Shown here piece after piece: positions 24,287-33,339 of a stretch of 64,000 nucleotides of DNA. Under the pieces are notes generated by a model. It did no database searches. It was not told where the DNA came from and worked only from the letters and a program-made list of their open reading frames with translations. A program made the position numbers and the translations under genes. Each line of letters begins with the position of its first letter. Positions within the stretch are counted from its first letter, which is position 1. This stretch comes from Shinella sp. (lineage in GTDB: Bacteria; Pseudomonadota; Alphaproteobacteria; Rhizobiales; Rhizobiaceae), in the NCBI GenBank assembly GCA_003248775.1, contig QFQX01000020.1, positions 10,253 to 74,252 of the forward strand, given 5' to 3'.

Positions 24287-25336
24287 TCATGCCGGAATAG
24301 GCCGGTTCGCTGCGTAGCTCGATGCGTAAGAGAAGATCGCAGGCAGCCCTCCGGTGTGGACGAACACGACCCGGTCCGACGCGCTCAGGCGACCGGCGCG
24401 GATGTCTCCGACGAGTCCGGAAAAGCCCTTTCCCGAATAGACCGGATCGACGACAATCCCTTCCGTGCGGGCGAGCAATGCCGCGGCATCCTGAGCCGCC
24501 AGTGCGGGCTTGCCGTATTCATCACCCACGTATTCGGTAGAATTGCTGATGCCCTCGGCGCCAACCTTTATCTCGAAGCCAAGAAGATCGGCCGCCGACA
24601 CGCATCGTTGCGCGATCTCGTCCGGGGTTTCGTAGGCTTCGTTACGGGCGTCCATCGGATTGATGCCGCGAACCTTAACGTCATGACCGAGAATTTCCGC
24701 GGCAGCCTGCAATCCGGCCTGCGTGCTGACCTGCGAGGTCGCGTAGATGTGCGTTGGCAGCGGCTCGCCCTGAGCCTCCAACTGATCGATCAGTTCCACG
24801 TAGGCGCCGATATAGGCCACGGCCGCCAGCGTCAGCGCCCGGTCCGACCCCATGCCAAGGATCATCGGCGTGCGGCCCTCGGACTGCAGCCGCGCCGCCA
24901 TATCCTCTTTGGCCTGCTTCATCGAAGATGTCGCCTCGACCGGAACGATCTGCGCACCAAACATGCGGGCGATCAGTTGATTACCCTGAATCGTTTCGAA
25001 ATGTGCATCCTTGCGTGGCATCAGGATGCACTCGAGTCCGAGCTTGGCGGCCGCCGCTGCCAGTTGCCGAGACTGGTTCGACTGGGACGCTGCTCCCTGA
25101 ACGACAACATCAACGCCGCGGCTGAGTGCATCGCCAAGAATATACTCGTGCTGGCGAACCTTGTTGCCGCCAAAGGCCAGCCCGGTGCAGTCGTCACGCT
25201 TGAACCAGATTTTCGGTCCGGCGAGCGCCTCGGTCAGCCGCGGGCAGAATTCCAGCGGCGTGGGAAGATGCGCGAGGCGGGCGCGGGGGAGACGGGCTAG
25301 CGCGTCGGCCAGTTCGCTTTTGGAGAATTTGGACAT
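24287..25336 (-). CDS. PLP-dependent enzyme, D-cysteine desulfhydrase/ACC deaminase family
   Basis: 349 residues of fold type II. K59 in FGGNKVRQHEY is the PLP lysine, SQSNQSRQLAAAAA (about 83-96) the substrate/phosphate region and HTGGLPA near the C-terminus the PLP-contact end. Relatives include D-cysteine desulfhydrase, 1-aminocyclopropane-1-carboxylate deaminase and L-cysteate sulfo-lyase, all eliminating or deaminating small amino acids; which applies cannot be told here. It is the last gene of the leftward island operon, 70 bases after the ABC ATPase. Confidence 0.85.
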   Translation of the reverse strand: MSKFSKSELADALARLPRARLAHLPTPLEFCPRLTEALAGPKIWFKRDDCTGLAFGGNKVRQHEYILGDALSRGVDVVVQGAASQSNQSRQLAAAAAKLGLECILMPRKDAHFETIQGNQLIARMFGAQIVPVEATSSMKQAKEDMAARLQSEGRTPMILGMGSDRALTLAAVAYIGAYVELIDQLEAQGEPLPTHIYATSQVSTQAGLQAAAEILGHDVKVRGINPMDARNEAYETPDEIAQRCVSAADLLGFEIKVGAEGISNSTEYVGDEYGKPALAAQDAAALLARTEGIVVDPVYSGKGFSGLVGDIRAGRLSASDRVVFVHTGGLPAIFSYASSYAANRPIPA

Positions 25337-25406
25337 GTGCTGGTCTTTTCGATAAACTGAATTTCACGCGATGACGGAATCCGCCGGGAAGCTGACGATC
25401 GACGGA

Positions 25407-26501
25407 TCAGGAAAGACGGCTTCCGTTTTCGGGATCAAAGAGGCTGAGGCGCGATGCGTCGATGCGCAGCCGTGTGGAACCGGTTTGGGTGACCGATCCG
25501 GCACGCAGCAATGCTGACTGCTCCGCTCCAGCGTACTGGAAAAGTACAACGTCGTCGGAACCGGTCGGCTCAATCAGCGTCACATTGACCTCGATATCAA
25601 GTTCATGGGCTGAAGGCGCTGATTTACCGTTGGCCAACGAGATATGTTCGGGGCGAATGCCAACGGTCAGCTTCCGTCCATCGGACCGCAGTGAGGCTGC
25701 AAACTCGTCCGGTCCGGCGAGAACAGTATCGGTGCCATCGAGCGCCACGCGACCGCCGCGGCTGACTGCCGGAAGCAGATTGATTCTCGGATTGCCGATG
25801 AAGGTTGCGACAAAAAGATTGGCAGGCTTGTTATAGACCTCGTTGGGCGTTCCAAACTGCTGGATCACGCCCCTGTCGAGAATGGCGATCCGGCTTGCGA
25901 GCGTCATCGCCTCAATCTGGTCATGGGTCACATAAACCGTGGTCCTTCCCATGCGCTGGTGAAGCTTTTTCAGCTCGGTGCGCATTTCCACGCGCAGCAG
26001 CGCATCGAGATTCGACAGCGGTTCGTCGAACAGGAACAGATCGGGTTCGCGCACAAGTGCCCGCCCAATGGCGACGCGCTGGCGCTGGCCGCCGGACAAC
26101 TGCGCGGGTTTTCGATCGAGGAGGTGTTTGATCTGGAGAAGCGAGGCGACATCATCCACAGCCTTGTCTCGTTCAGCCTGCGGTACCTTCCGCATTTCGA
26201 GCGGGAAGGCAATGTTCTGACGCACTGTCATAGAAGGATATAGCGCGTAGGACTGGAACACCATCGCGATATCACGGTGCTGGCAGGGGACATCGTTCAG
26301 CACGCGCCCTCCCAGACGGATTTCGCCGGAGGAGATGCTGTGCAAGCCAGCGATGGCGTGAAGAAGGGTCGACTTGCCGCAGCCGGATGGGCCGAGCAAG
26401 ACCAGGAATTCCCCCGATGCGACCTCGATGTTGATATTGTTCAGGACACAAAGGTCACCAGCATAGTATTTGTAGACCTTATCGAGTTCGAGCGAAGACA
26501 T
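25407..26501 (-). CDS. ABC transporter ATPase (UgpC/MalK type)
   Basis: 364 residues. Walker A GPSGCGKST (37-45), Q-loop, signature LSGGQRQR, Walker B LFLFDEPLSNLD and switch His in VTHDQ are complete. The C-terminal TOBE/OB extension (about 235-364) is typical of MalK-like proteins serving sugar or glycerol-phosphate importers. ATG 26501 has AAAGGAAC upstream. No permease lies in this operon; the matching binding protein and permeases are in the divergent operon starting at 31956, so the transporter is encoded in two units. Confidence 0.92.
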   Translation of the reverse strand: MSSLELDKVYKYYAGDLCVLNNINIEVASGEFLVLLGPSGCGKSTLLHAIAGLHSISSGEIRLGGRVLNDVPCQHRDIAMVFQSYALYPSMTVRQNIAFPLEMRKVPQAERDKAVDDVASLLQIKHLLDRKPAQLSGGQRQRVAIGRALVREPDLFLFDEPLSNLDALLRVEMRTELKKLHQRMGRTTVYVTHDQIEAMTLASRIAILDRGVIQQFGTPNEVYNKPANLFVATFIGNPRINLLPAVSRGGRVALDGTDTVLAGPDEFAASLRSDGRKLTVGIRPEHISLANGKSAPSAHELDIEVNVTLIEPTGSDDVVLFQYAGAEQSALLRAGSVTQTGSTRLRIDASRLSLFDPENGSRLS

Positions 26502-26647
26502 CAGCTGTTCCTTTTGTGCGGGCTTGCGCCCTTGACGGTAAATCAGGTTGGGAGGCGATCGGTTCGAGCGCAGACTGATCGTCCCTGCTGGAAACGAACA
26601 GGACGCCTCGCTGGACCCAGGCGACGCCCCGTTCATTCCCAAGATTC

Positions 26648-27553
26648 TTAGGCGGCCTGTTGGGCGATGAGTTGTGCCAGCATGCCTTCCTCTTCACGCG
26701 ACAGGTCCGTCAACGGCGGACGAACCGGACCGGCGTCGAAGCCCTGCAGGCGAACGCCAGCCTTGACGGCGGATACAGCATAACCCTTTGCGCGATTGCG
26801 GATCGCCATGAAGGGATAGAAGAAATCCCTCAGAATACGTTCGCAGGTGGCGCGATCACCGGCGCGAAGCGCTGCGTAGAACTCGTTGGCAAGACCCGGC
26901 ACGAAGTTGAACACAGCCGACGAATAGGTGGTGAAGCCGGCGCCGAGATAGGCTTCAGCGAAGAGTTCAGCGGTCGGCATGCCGCCGAGGTACATAAGGC
27001 GGTCGCCCATCTTGGCGGTGATCTGACGGACGAGGCCGATATCGCCGGTGCCGTCCTTGAAGCCGATCAGGTTCGGGCACTCGTCGCAAAGGCGGGCGAG
27101 CGTGTCGGCCTGCAGCACAGAGTTGTCGCGGTTATAGACCATGACGCCGATATCGATCGACTGGCAGACCTTCTTGATGTGCGCGTAAAGCCCTTCCTGC
27201 GGCGCGTCGATCAGGTAATGCGGCAGAAGCAGGATGCCATCGGCGCCAATCTTCTGAACCGACTGCGCGATTTCGACAGCGACCTCGGTGCCGTAACCGC
27301 AACCCGAAACGATGGCGGTCTCACCGGCAACTTCCTTTGCGGCGGCGACGATACCGGGAATTTCATCAGGCTTGAGTGAGAAGAATTCACCCGTGCCGCC
27401 GGCAGCGAACAGCACCGGCGCCTTGTAGCCGGCAAGCCAGGCAACATGCTTCTTGTAGCTTTCCGGGGCGAAACGCCCCTCCGCGTCAAAGTGCGTAACC
27501 GGGAAGGAAAGAAGGCCAGATCCGAGTGCGGCTTTTATCTGTTCAGGTGTCAT
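26648..27553 (-). CDS. 5-dehydro-4-deoxyglucarate dehydratase-like (KdgD), DHDPS superfamily
   Basis: 301 residues, TIM barrel. SGLLSFPVTHFDAEG at 12-26 and AAGGTGEFFSL (50-60) are strongly characteristic of KdgD. The catalytic Tyr140 and Schiff-base Lys166 (GFKDGTGD) are present. KdgD converts 5-dehydro-4-deoxy-D-glucarate to 2,5-dioxopentanoate plus CO2 and water, then to 2-oxoglutarate. Here it lies with transport and hydrolase genes, so a related keto-deoxy acid may be the substrate. ATG 27553 chosen over a TTG two codons earlier. Confidence 0.85.
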   Translation of the reverse strand: MTPEQIKAALGSGLLSFPVTHFDAEGRFAPESYKKHVAWLAGYKAPVLFAAGGTGEFFSLKPDEIPGIVAAAKEVAGETAIVSGCGYGTEVAVEIAQSVQKIGADGILLLPHYLIDAPQEGLYAHIKKVCQSIDIGVMVYNRDNSVLQADTLARLCDECPNLIGFKDGTGDIGLVRQITAKMGDRLMYLGGMPTAELFAEAYLGAGFTTYSSAVFNFVPGLANEFYAALRAGDRATCERILRDFFYPFMAIRNRAKGYAVSAVKAGVRLQGFDAGPVRPPLTDLSREEEGMLAQLIAQQAA

Positions 27554-27595
27554 ATGCAATCTCGCTTGTCGCTGTGAGGTATTAAGGAAAACCGG

Positions 27596-28528
27596 TCAGG
27601 ATTTCGCAGTCCGAAATTCCTGGTCGGGCAGGTCGAGCACCGCCTTGCCACGGAAACCGGGTTGCAGGACTGCAGCAGCAGTTTCCGGGAGGTCCGCCCA
27701 AGGTCGGCGCATCTGCACAGCGGTCTTGAGCTTACCGTTCTGCAGAAGTTGGATTAATTGTGTTAGCAGAGCGCCGACACGGCGCTCGCCTATAGCGAAA
27801 CCCTGCAGCGAACCACCGCTTCGCATCAGGGCGTCGAGGCCCGGGAACACGGCGTCCTCGCCGGAACTCCAGCCAAGCGATTGCACGGCACCGCCCGCTT
27901 TAAGCAGGTTCACCGCCCGAACCAATGACGGCCCGCCCAGCGTTTCGACGACAAGGTCGGCGTTCGGAGCATGTGCAAGGTCTGTGACGACTTCATGTGC
28001 GCCCAGCTGCAGAAGGAGATCACGGTCCCTTTCGGATCTGGTCGCCGCGACGACGTGTGCGCCGCCCAGACGGGCCAATTGAACCGCAAACTGTCCGACA
28101 CTGCCCGACGCGCCGGTAATGAGCACCGTTCGTGCGAGGATCGGACCGTTGCGTGTCAGAACCGCCAATGCCGTTGTCGCGGCGGTCGCCAGTGTGACCG
28201 CCTCGCCGAGGTCGACATCTTCGGGAACGACAGCAATATCGTCCTGGTGTACGATCCGAGCTTCAGCCCAGCCACCCGACAGCCCGCGCGCCACCACTCG
28301 CGTTCCGACCGGCGGAGCCTTGACGCCCGGTCCGAGTTCGCTGATCACGCCCGCTGTATCCCAGCCGGGAACGAAACCTTCCGCAAATCCACCATGTACC
28401 GCCCGGCGCGATTCCCCGCGATTGAGAGCGATCACCCGGACATCGATCGCAACCTCTTCCTGGCCCGGGCGTGGGCGGCTGCGCTCTGCGGGCTTCAGGC
28501 CGCTGCTCGTGGCTTCGTAGACGCGCAT
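27596..28528 (-). CDS. Zinc-type alcohol dehydrogenase/quinone oxidoreductase family protein
   Basis: 310 residues of the MDR superfamily. The GroES-like half is followed by a nucleotide-binding site ITGASGSVGQFAVQLAR (about 140-156). The catalytic zinc ligands typical of alcohol dehydrogenases are absent, which points to a NADPH:quinone oxidoreductase-like or enoyl-reductase-like enzyme. ATG 28528 has GAGG seven bases upstream and follows the M24 gene stop by eight bases, indicating one operon. Its substrate is unknown. Confidence 0.8.
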   Translation of the reverse strand: MRVYEATSSGLKPAERSRPRPGQEEVAIDVRVIALNRGESRRAVHGGFAEGFVPGWDTAGVISELGPGVKAPPVGTRVVARGLSGGWAEARIVHQDDIAVVPEDVDLGEAVTLATAATTALAVLTRNGPILARTVLITGASGSVGQFAVQLARLGGAHVVAATRSERDRDLLLQLGAHEVVTDLAHAPNADLVVETLGGPSLVRAVNLLKAGGAVQSLGWSSGEDAVFPGLDALMRSGGSLQGFAIGERRVGALLTQLIQLLQNGKLKTAVQMRRPWADLPETAAAVLQPGFRGKAVLDLPDQEFRTAKS

Positions 28529-28536
28529 ATCCGACC

Positions 28537-29691
28537 TCACTTCGAAAGGATTTCACGCGGCAGCCGCGTCAGGCGCTCAGGACCGCGTTCCGTGACGGCC
28601 ACGGTTTCGCTGAACGCGAGTTCAGGGGTGTGAACGACGACATGGAAAACCATGCCGGCCTCGAAGGTCCACACCTGCCCGGGCGCCATAATTCGGGTAT
28701 GGTCGCTGACACGAGGCACCGCCTGGTACCCGAGCGTGTAGGCTGTGATCTGGGTGAAAGTGTTCTTGAGCCCCTGACGGACTACCGCGTCTCGGCAGAT
28801 TGCATCCACTGCCTGACCGCTCGCTCCCGGAACCATAGCTTCGATCTGACGATCCTGGATTTCGACCAGTCGCGCGGCAAGTTCGCGATCGGCCGGAGAA
28901 ACCGGCCCGACAACAACAGGTCTGACGACGCGCCCGCTGTAGCCGCGGTATTGCGGCGTCGCCTCGAGAAAGAGACGTTCGCCGACTTCCCATGCGGCCC
29001 CGCGTACGCCGCCGATCAACGCATCTTCACCGGTCATTCGGCCGAGCAAGGCAGCCTTGGTGTTGTCGGCGCCATGTCGGATCGAAGCTTCATACATCGC
29101 TGCCAGAGTATCGCGGTCCAGCGTGCCAGCCCGGACCGTTTCAGCGCCGGCGGCGACGATGGCGTCAGCGATTTCAGCCGCGCTACGGATATAAGACAGC
29201 TCCGCTGGCGACTTGATCAGTCTCTGTTCCCAGATCACACCGGAGAAGTCGACGATCTCCATGCCGGGATTGCCGGCGCGAATCAGGTTCAACCGCTCGA
29301 TCGTGAGAATGTTGCTGTCCTTTTCGACCGCCAGCTTCTTCGGCGCAAACCGGGCAATGGCCCTGGCGATCCGTGCCTGCGAATCCTCGTCGTCGGCGAA
29401 GGTCTCAATCGAGCGCGACCACGACTGGTCGAGGAATGTGCCCAGGTCGAGTTCGCGTACGATCAGCCAGGGCTCGCCCCTTGCAGGGATCAAGGCAGCC
29501 TGGTAGCGCGCCGCCGTCGCGAGATATCCGAAAAGATAGGCAAGATGATCGATCTGGTCGACCAGCAGCATGTCGGCGCCACGGACAACCATCTCTGCCT
29601 GGATCGCAGCGACCCGCGCCTTGTATTCGGCCAGCTCAAAATCCAGAGGTCCGTGGGGGGGATAGGTCGTCTCGACTGCCTGCGTCGTCAT
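28537..29691 (-). CDS. M24-fold protein (creatinase/Xaa-Pro peptidase superfamily), copy 1
   Basis: 384 residues with the N-terminal creatinase-like domain and C-terminal pita-bread fold. Two of five usual metal ligands remain as Glu (TFEAG, FSETVAV), but the Asp pair and the His are changed: the segment is FLEATPQYRGYSGRVVR where active peptidases have D-x-G ... D-x-T-R, and GYQAV replaces GHxxG. It may therefore be a metal-free creatinase-like hydrolase or a non-enzymatic fold. A paralogue with the same changes is at 38725. ATG overlaps the preceding M81 stop by four bases. Confidence 0.8.
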   Translation of the reverse strand: MTTQAVETTYPPHGPLDFELAEYKARVAAIQAEMVVRGADMLLVDQIDHLAYLFGYLATAARYQAALIPARGEPWLIVRELDLGTFLDQSWSRSIETFADDEDSQARIARAIARFAPKKLAVEKDSNILTIERLNLIRAGNPGMEIVDFSGVIWEQRLIKSPAELSYIRSAAEIADAIVAAGAETVRAGTLDRDTLAAMYEASIRHGADNTKAALLGRMTGEDALIGGVRGAAWEVGERLFLEATPQYRGYSGRVVRPVVVGPVSPADRELAARLVEIQDRQIEAMVPGASGQAVDAICRDAVVRQGLKNTFTQITAYTLGYQAVPRVSDHTRIMAPGQVWTFEAGMVFHVVVHTPELAFSETVAVTERGPERLTRLPREILSK

Positions 29692-31172
29692 GGGATGTCC
29701 TGCCTTGCTTGTTCGTCGTGATAGTTGGCGCCGTCCGCGATCGGCCAGAGGTGCCGTCCCAGGCGTTTCCGCTGCAACCTGCCAACATCGACCGGCGACA
29801 GACCGGGCGGATCGGCGGTGATGATCCTGGCGGCGCGCGTTGCGAACCAGGCCCGGAAGTGCTGGCTCGATTTCAGCGCGACGATCGGGAACTGAGCGAT
29901 GTCAATGCCTGCTTTGATAAACCAGCTGTCGTCGAGTGTCTGGCGCCTGCCATTTGAAACGACAACATCGACGGAACCGATGCGCAGCGTGGCGATCAAG
30001 CCAAGATCGATCTCCTCGCCGGTGCCCATCGGGCTCTTGACATGCAGGAGGCCGTTGTTGAGCCCCAGTACCTCGGCCTCGGCCAGAATGGGTTCTCCGA
30101 GCAGGGCATTGCTATGCCCCCCAAGGGTAACGTGGATTCGCGCGCCAACGCCCGCATCCGCCGCCTGCTTTACAGTGGATGGGTCATTGATATGCGAAAA
30201 GCAGGCGCGTGATCCTGACGCGATCAAGGCCGAGAGAAGATGTGTTCCGTCCCCGGGCGTGCCGGCGCCTGTATTATCGGAGAACTCGTTGATCACGATC
30301 ATGGAGCGGCCGTCTCGCACGGCTTCGCGAACCGCGCCTTCGGCATCAAGGCACTCCACCTTGATCTCGCCACGCCGCCTCCAGAGATCGGCAGCGATCC
30401 GCTTGGCGAGAGCGCGCGCGTCTGCTTTACCCTTGCGCGTGACGACCACCACCGACGCGCCGATATGCGGCACGTCGACATAGGGGAAACCGTGCATGAT
30501 GCGCGCGCAGGCGACGCCACGATCTTTTTCGATCTCCGCGCAAAGAGCGTCGAGATCCTCGAAAACCGGAAGATTGGTCGGAACCGGCGGAAAGAGCATC
30601 GGAACGGGCTCGACCGCCGTTTCGAACTGAACCTTGCCTAGAACAATGTCGGAGAGGCATCTCGCGGCCTCAACCCCACGCTCATGTTGATCGACATGCG
30701 GATTGAACCGGACCGGAAAAATCCCCTGGCAGAGATCGCCGAGCTGCTGGCGAATATTTCCGTGGAGATCCAGCGTGGCGACGATCGAAAAATCCGTCCC
30801 CATACGCGCGCGTAGCGCGGCACAGATGTCTTCCTCGATGCTGTCAACCCCTTCAGCGACGCCCGCGCCGTGCAAGGACAGCAGCAATCCATCCAGATCG
30901 GACGATGCCACCCGCTCAACCAACTCGTCGCGCAATGCGATATAGGCCTCGCGACGGATTATGCCTGAAGGTGTCGCCTCGGCGTAGATCAGAGGGATGA
31001 GATCGAAACCAAGCCGCCCGCCTTCGTCGAACAAGCCACCAAGATACGTTCGCGCACCGTGACTGAATTTCACGATCTCTTGCGCCCTCAGAACCTGGAA
31101 TGCAGCCAGATCAGTCGGCGTGGCAAACGTATTCGTTTCGTGGAATATCCCACCGACACCTACACGAAGCAT
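29688..31172 (-). CDS. M81-family metallohydrolase (MlrC-like)
   Basis: 494 residues. The MlrC-type motifs GGIFHETNTF (near the start), LLSLHGAGVAEG (about 104-115) and TLDLHGNI (about 138-145) supply His/Asp zinc ligands. MlrC of sphingomonads hydrolyses linear microcystin peptides, and relatives act on other amide or peptide-like compounds. Placement with an M24-fold protein and a flavin reductase suggests a hydrolytic step on the same substrate. ATG 31172 chosen over an alternative eight codons earlier; both are in frame. Confidence 0.85.
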   Translation of the reverse strand: MLRVGVGGIFHETNTFATPTDLAAFQVLRAQEIVKFSHGARTYLGGLFDEGGRLGFDLIPLIYAEATPSGIIRREAYIALRDELVERVASSDLDGLLLSLHGAGVAEGVDSIEEDICAALRARMGTDFSIVATLDLHGNIRQQLGDLCQGIFPVRFNPHVDQHERGVEAARCLSDIVLGKVQFETAVEPVPMLFPPVPTNLPVFEDLDALCAEIEKDRGVACARIMHGFPYVDVPHIGASVVVVTRKGKADARALAKRIAADLWRRRGEIKVECLDAEGAVREAVRDGRSMIVINEFSDNTGAGTPGDGTHLLSALIASGSRACFSHINDPSTVKQAADAGVGARIHVTLGGHSNALLGEPILAEAEVLGLNNGLLHVKSPMGTGEEIDLGLIATLRIGSVDVVVSNGRRQTLDDSWFIKAGIDIAQFPIVALKSSQHFRAWFATRAARIITADPPGLSPVDVGRLQRKRLGRHLWPIADGANYHDEQARQDIP

Positions 31173-31203
31173 GCTCACCGTCCCTCTTTCATTCAAACTG
31201 TCG

Positions 31204-31728
31204 TCAGTTGGCTTGCGGCGCGACGAGGTCTACATATTGTCGAGCGCAATAGGCGAGAGGATCCGTTTCCGACACAGCGCCCGAAACAATGCGGCCAATG
31301 ATCAGCGTGTGATCGCCCGCCTCGACGATGCTGTGAACTTCGCATTCGGCATGAGCGCGAACGCTCTCGAGAATAGGCGCGCCGAAATTCTCGCTCGCCT
31401 CCCAACGAACTGTGGAGAACTTGTCCATGTCTCCGACAGCGAAGGCATTCGAAATGCCGGATTGACCTCTGGAGAGGAAGTTGACAACGAAGCTCTCCCG
31501 ATCCCGGATTGTCTGCAGCGTGTATTTGGCGTTCTGCAGGCAGACGGCCAGAAGGGGCGGATCGAGAGACACCGACATGACGGCGCTCACAGTGAGGCCC
31601 ACCGGCCGATCGCTTTCATCCATGGCCGTGACGACTGTCACGCCGCTCGGGAAGCCGGAAAAAATGCCCCGAAAGACAGCAGGATCAAGGGACAGATCGG
31701 AAATTCCGCGCGTTTGAGCGAGGGTCAT
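31204..31728 (-). CDS. Flavin reductase (FMN-binding, HpaC-like)
   Basis: 174 residues. The flavin reductase-like split-barrel pattern is seen in FPSGVTVVTA, GLTVSAVMSVSLDPPLL (about 46-62) and the NFLSRGQ loop, as in reductases that supply FMNH2/FADH2 to two-component monooxygenases. ATG 31728 has TTGGAGG upstream. A candidate operator overlaps the leader. The likely partner is the acyl-CoA-dehydrogenase-like oxygenase at 37460, encoded on the divergent operon and preceded by the same operator motif. Confidence 0.88.
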   Translation of the reverse strand: MTLAQTRGISDLSLDPAVFRGIFSGFPSGVTVVTAMDESDRPVGLTVSAVMSVSLDPPLLAVCLQNAKYTLQTIRDRESFVVNFLSRGQSGISNAFAVGDMDKFSTVRWEASENFGAPILESVRAHAECEVHSIVEAGDHTLIIGRIVSGAVSETDPLAYCARQYVDLVAPQAN

Positions 31729-31741
31729 TAACACATCCTCC

Positions 31742-31761
31742 AAAAGTGAATACTGCATGCA
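31742..31761. promoter_or_regulatory. Candidate GntR-type operator, site 2 (flavin reductase operon)
   Basis: AAAAGTGAATACTGCATGCA, 14-33 bases upstream of the start at 31728, overlapping the probable -10 of a leftward promoter with -35 TTGACG near 31779. A separate dyad GCACTA-GCT-TAGTGC (31759-31773) lies beside it. Confidence 0.65.
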
Positions 31762-31847
31762 CTAGCTTAGTGCCGTCAATTTGTCGAGTGTTATGTTATG
31801 TGCACGAAAATTTGCTTCTATCAAGCGGTTTCACGCAGTTTTGTCGC

Positions 31848-31890
31848 TTGACAAATTTCCAGTCGCTTTGATTAAAGTGAATACTGCATG
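31848..31890 (+). promoter_or_regulatory. Promoter with GntR-type operator, site 3 (ABC/oxidoreductase operon)
   Basis: TTGACA (31848-31853), 17-base spacer, ATTAAA (31871-31876), followed at once by AGTGAATACTGCATG (31876-31890). The operator covers the expected start, ideal geometry for repression. The downstream binding protein gene starts at 31956. Confidence 0.7.
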
Positions 31891-31955
31891 GCGACGACAC
31901 TTGCCGCCTTTTTCGCGTTATGCATCCTAAAATCAACGGGGAACGGAGAATCATC

Positions 31956-33206
31956 ATGAAGGCAAGATCGCTTTTTCTGACGACAGCATTTCTTCTGGCT
32001 GGCGCGGCAAATTCACTCGCGGAAGAGAAGAAAATCGAAGTGCTGCACTTCTGGACTGCAGGCGGAGAAGCCGCCGCAGTTGGGGTGATTAAAGACGCCA
32101 TGACGGCCAAGGGATACACCTGGCTGGACTCGCCGACGTCCGGCACGGAGGCGCTCAATCAGGTGCTGCGTTCGCGTGTAGTCTCCGGTACGGCTCCGGG
32201 TGCGGTGCAGCTGCACTCCCAGGAAGTTGCGCCCTGGGTCGAGCAGGATGCGCTCACCGACCTGTCCACCCTCGCCGCCGAGGGCAATTGGGACAACGTG
32301 ATGTCGAACGCGATCACTCCGTTCGTCAAACAGAAAGGAACCTTCTTTGCGGTTCCGGTCGAAATGCACCGCGCCAATTGGCTGTGGTACAACAAGAAGG
32401 TTTTCGACAAGCTGGGCCTGCAGCCGCCGAAGACGCTCGACGAATTCAAGGTCGCAGCGGACAAGCTGCGCGAAGCCGGGATCATCCCGCTCGCGATTGG
32501 CGGCCAGAACTGGCAGGAAGCGACCCTCTTCGAATCTGTGCTGGTTGCAGTCGCCGGTCCTGATTTCTACAAAAAGGCGATCATCGAGCAGAACGAGGAG
32601 GCCCTCCGCAGCGATACGATGCTCAAGGTCTTCGACGAATTCCGCAACATGAACAAGTATATCGATCCGAACTTCCCGGGTCGTGACTGGAACATCGCAA
32701 CCCAGATGGTTATGAACGGAACAGCGGCAATGCAGGTCCTGGGCGATTACGCAAAGGGCGAGTTTGCCATTGCCAAGCTGCAGCCGAACGTTGACTACGG
32801 TTGTGTTCCTGCCCCAGGCACCGCTGGCACTTATCTCAGCGTTGTTGACATCTTCGCGTTCTTCAAGAGCGCCGATCCCAACGTCCAGGCCGCTCAGGTC
32901 GACCTTGCGAAGATCGTCATGGATCCGGCGACCCAGCTTGCCTTCAGTGTCAAGAAGGGCTCTATCCCGGCGCGGACGGATGTGAAGGTTGACGCCTTGG
33001 ATTTCTGCGGGCAAGAAGCCTACCGTGACCGCGGCGAGGCTGAAGCTCAGGGCCAGGTCTTCCCGTCTGTCGGTCACTTCGAGGCATGGAGCCCCGCCAA
33101 GAGCGGCGCATTCATGGACGTTATCTCCACGTTCTTCGAGCAGCCTTCCATGACTTCGCAGCAGGCCGTCGATCAGCTTGTGAGCGGTCTCCAGTCGGCC
33201 GAGTAA
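31956..33206 (+). CDS. ABC transporter substrate-binding protein (family 1, sugar type)
   Basis: 416 residues with a signal peptide (cleavage near SLA, residue 22). The fold matches family 1 extracellular solute-binding proteins for sugars or related polyols (IEVLHFWTAGGE at the mature start). ATG 31956 has GGAGAA upstream. It is the first gene of a rightward operon, with two permeases following and the ATPase encoded divergently. The ligand cannot be deduced. Confidence 0.92.
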   Translation: MKARSLFLTTAFLLAGAANSLAEEKKIEVLHFWTAGGEAAAVGVIKDAMTAKGYTWLDSPTSGTEALNQVLRSRVVSGTAPGAVQLHSQEVAPWVEQDALTDLSTLAAEGNWDNVMSNAITPFVKQKGTFFAVPVEMHRANWLWYNKKVFDKLGLQPPKTLDEFKVAADKLREAGIIPLAIGGQNWQEATLFESVLVAVAGPDFYKKAIIEQNEEALRSDTMLKVFDEFRNMNKYIDPNFPGRDWNIATQMVMNGTAAMQVLGDYAKGEFAIAKLQPNVDYGCVPAPGTAGTYLSVVDIFAFFKSADPNVQAAQVDLAKIVMDPATQLAFSVKKGSIPARTDVKVDALDFCGQEAYRDRGEAEAQGQVFPSVGHFEAWSPAKSGAFMDVISTFFEQPSMTSQQAVDQLVSGLQSAE

Positions 33207-33339
33207 TCGTGCGGTAGCCCGCATTATGCGGTGGCGCGTGCAGGCATCATCCGTCAAGGTCACGGCCGCACGCGCTTCGCCAATTCCTGCCCGCAGAATC
33301 GGCCGCGACGCCGATCGAACCAGCTATGAGACAGACTGA

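Noticed and set aside
32013..33263. 416-codon open frame on the minus strand
   Set aside because: Mirror of the binding protein gene at 31956.
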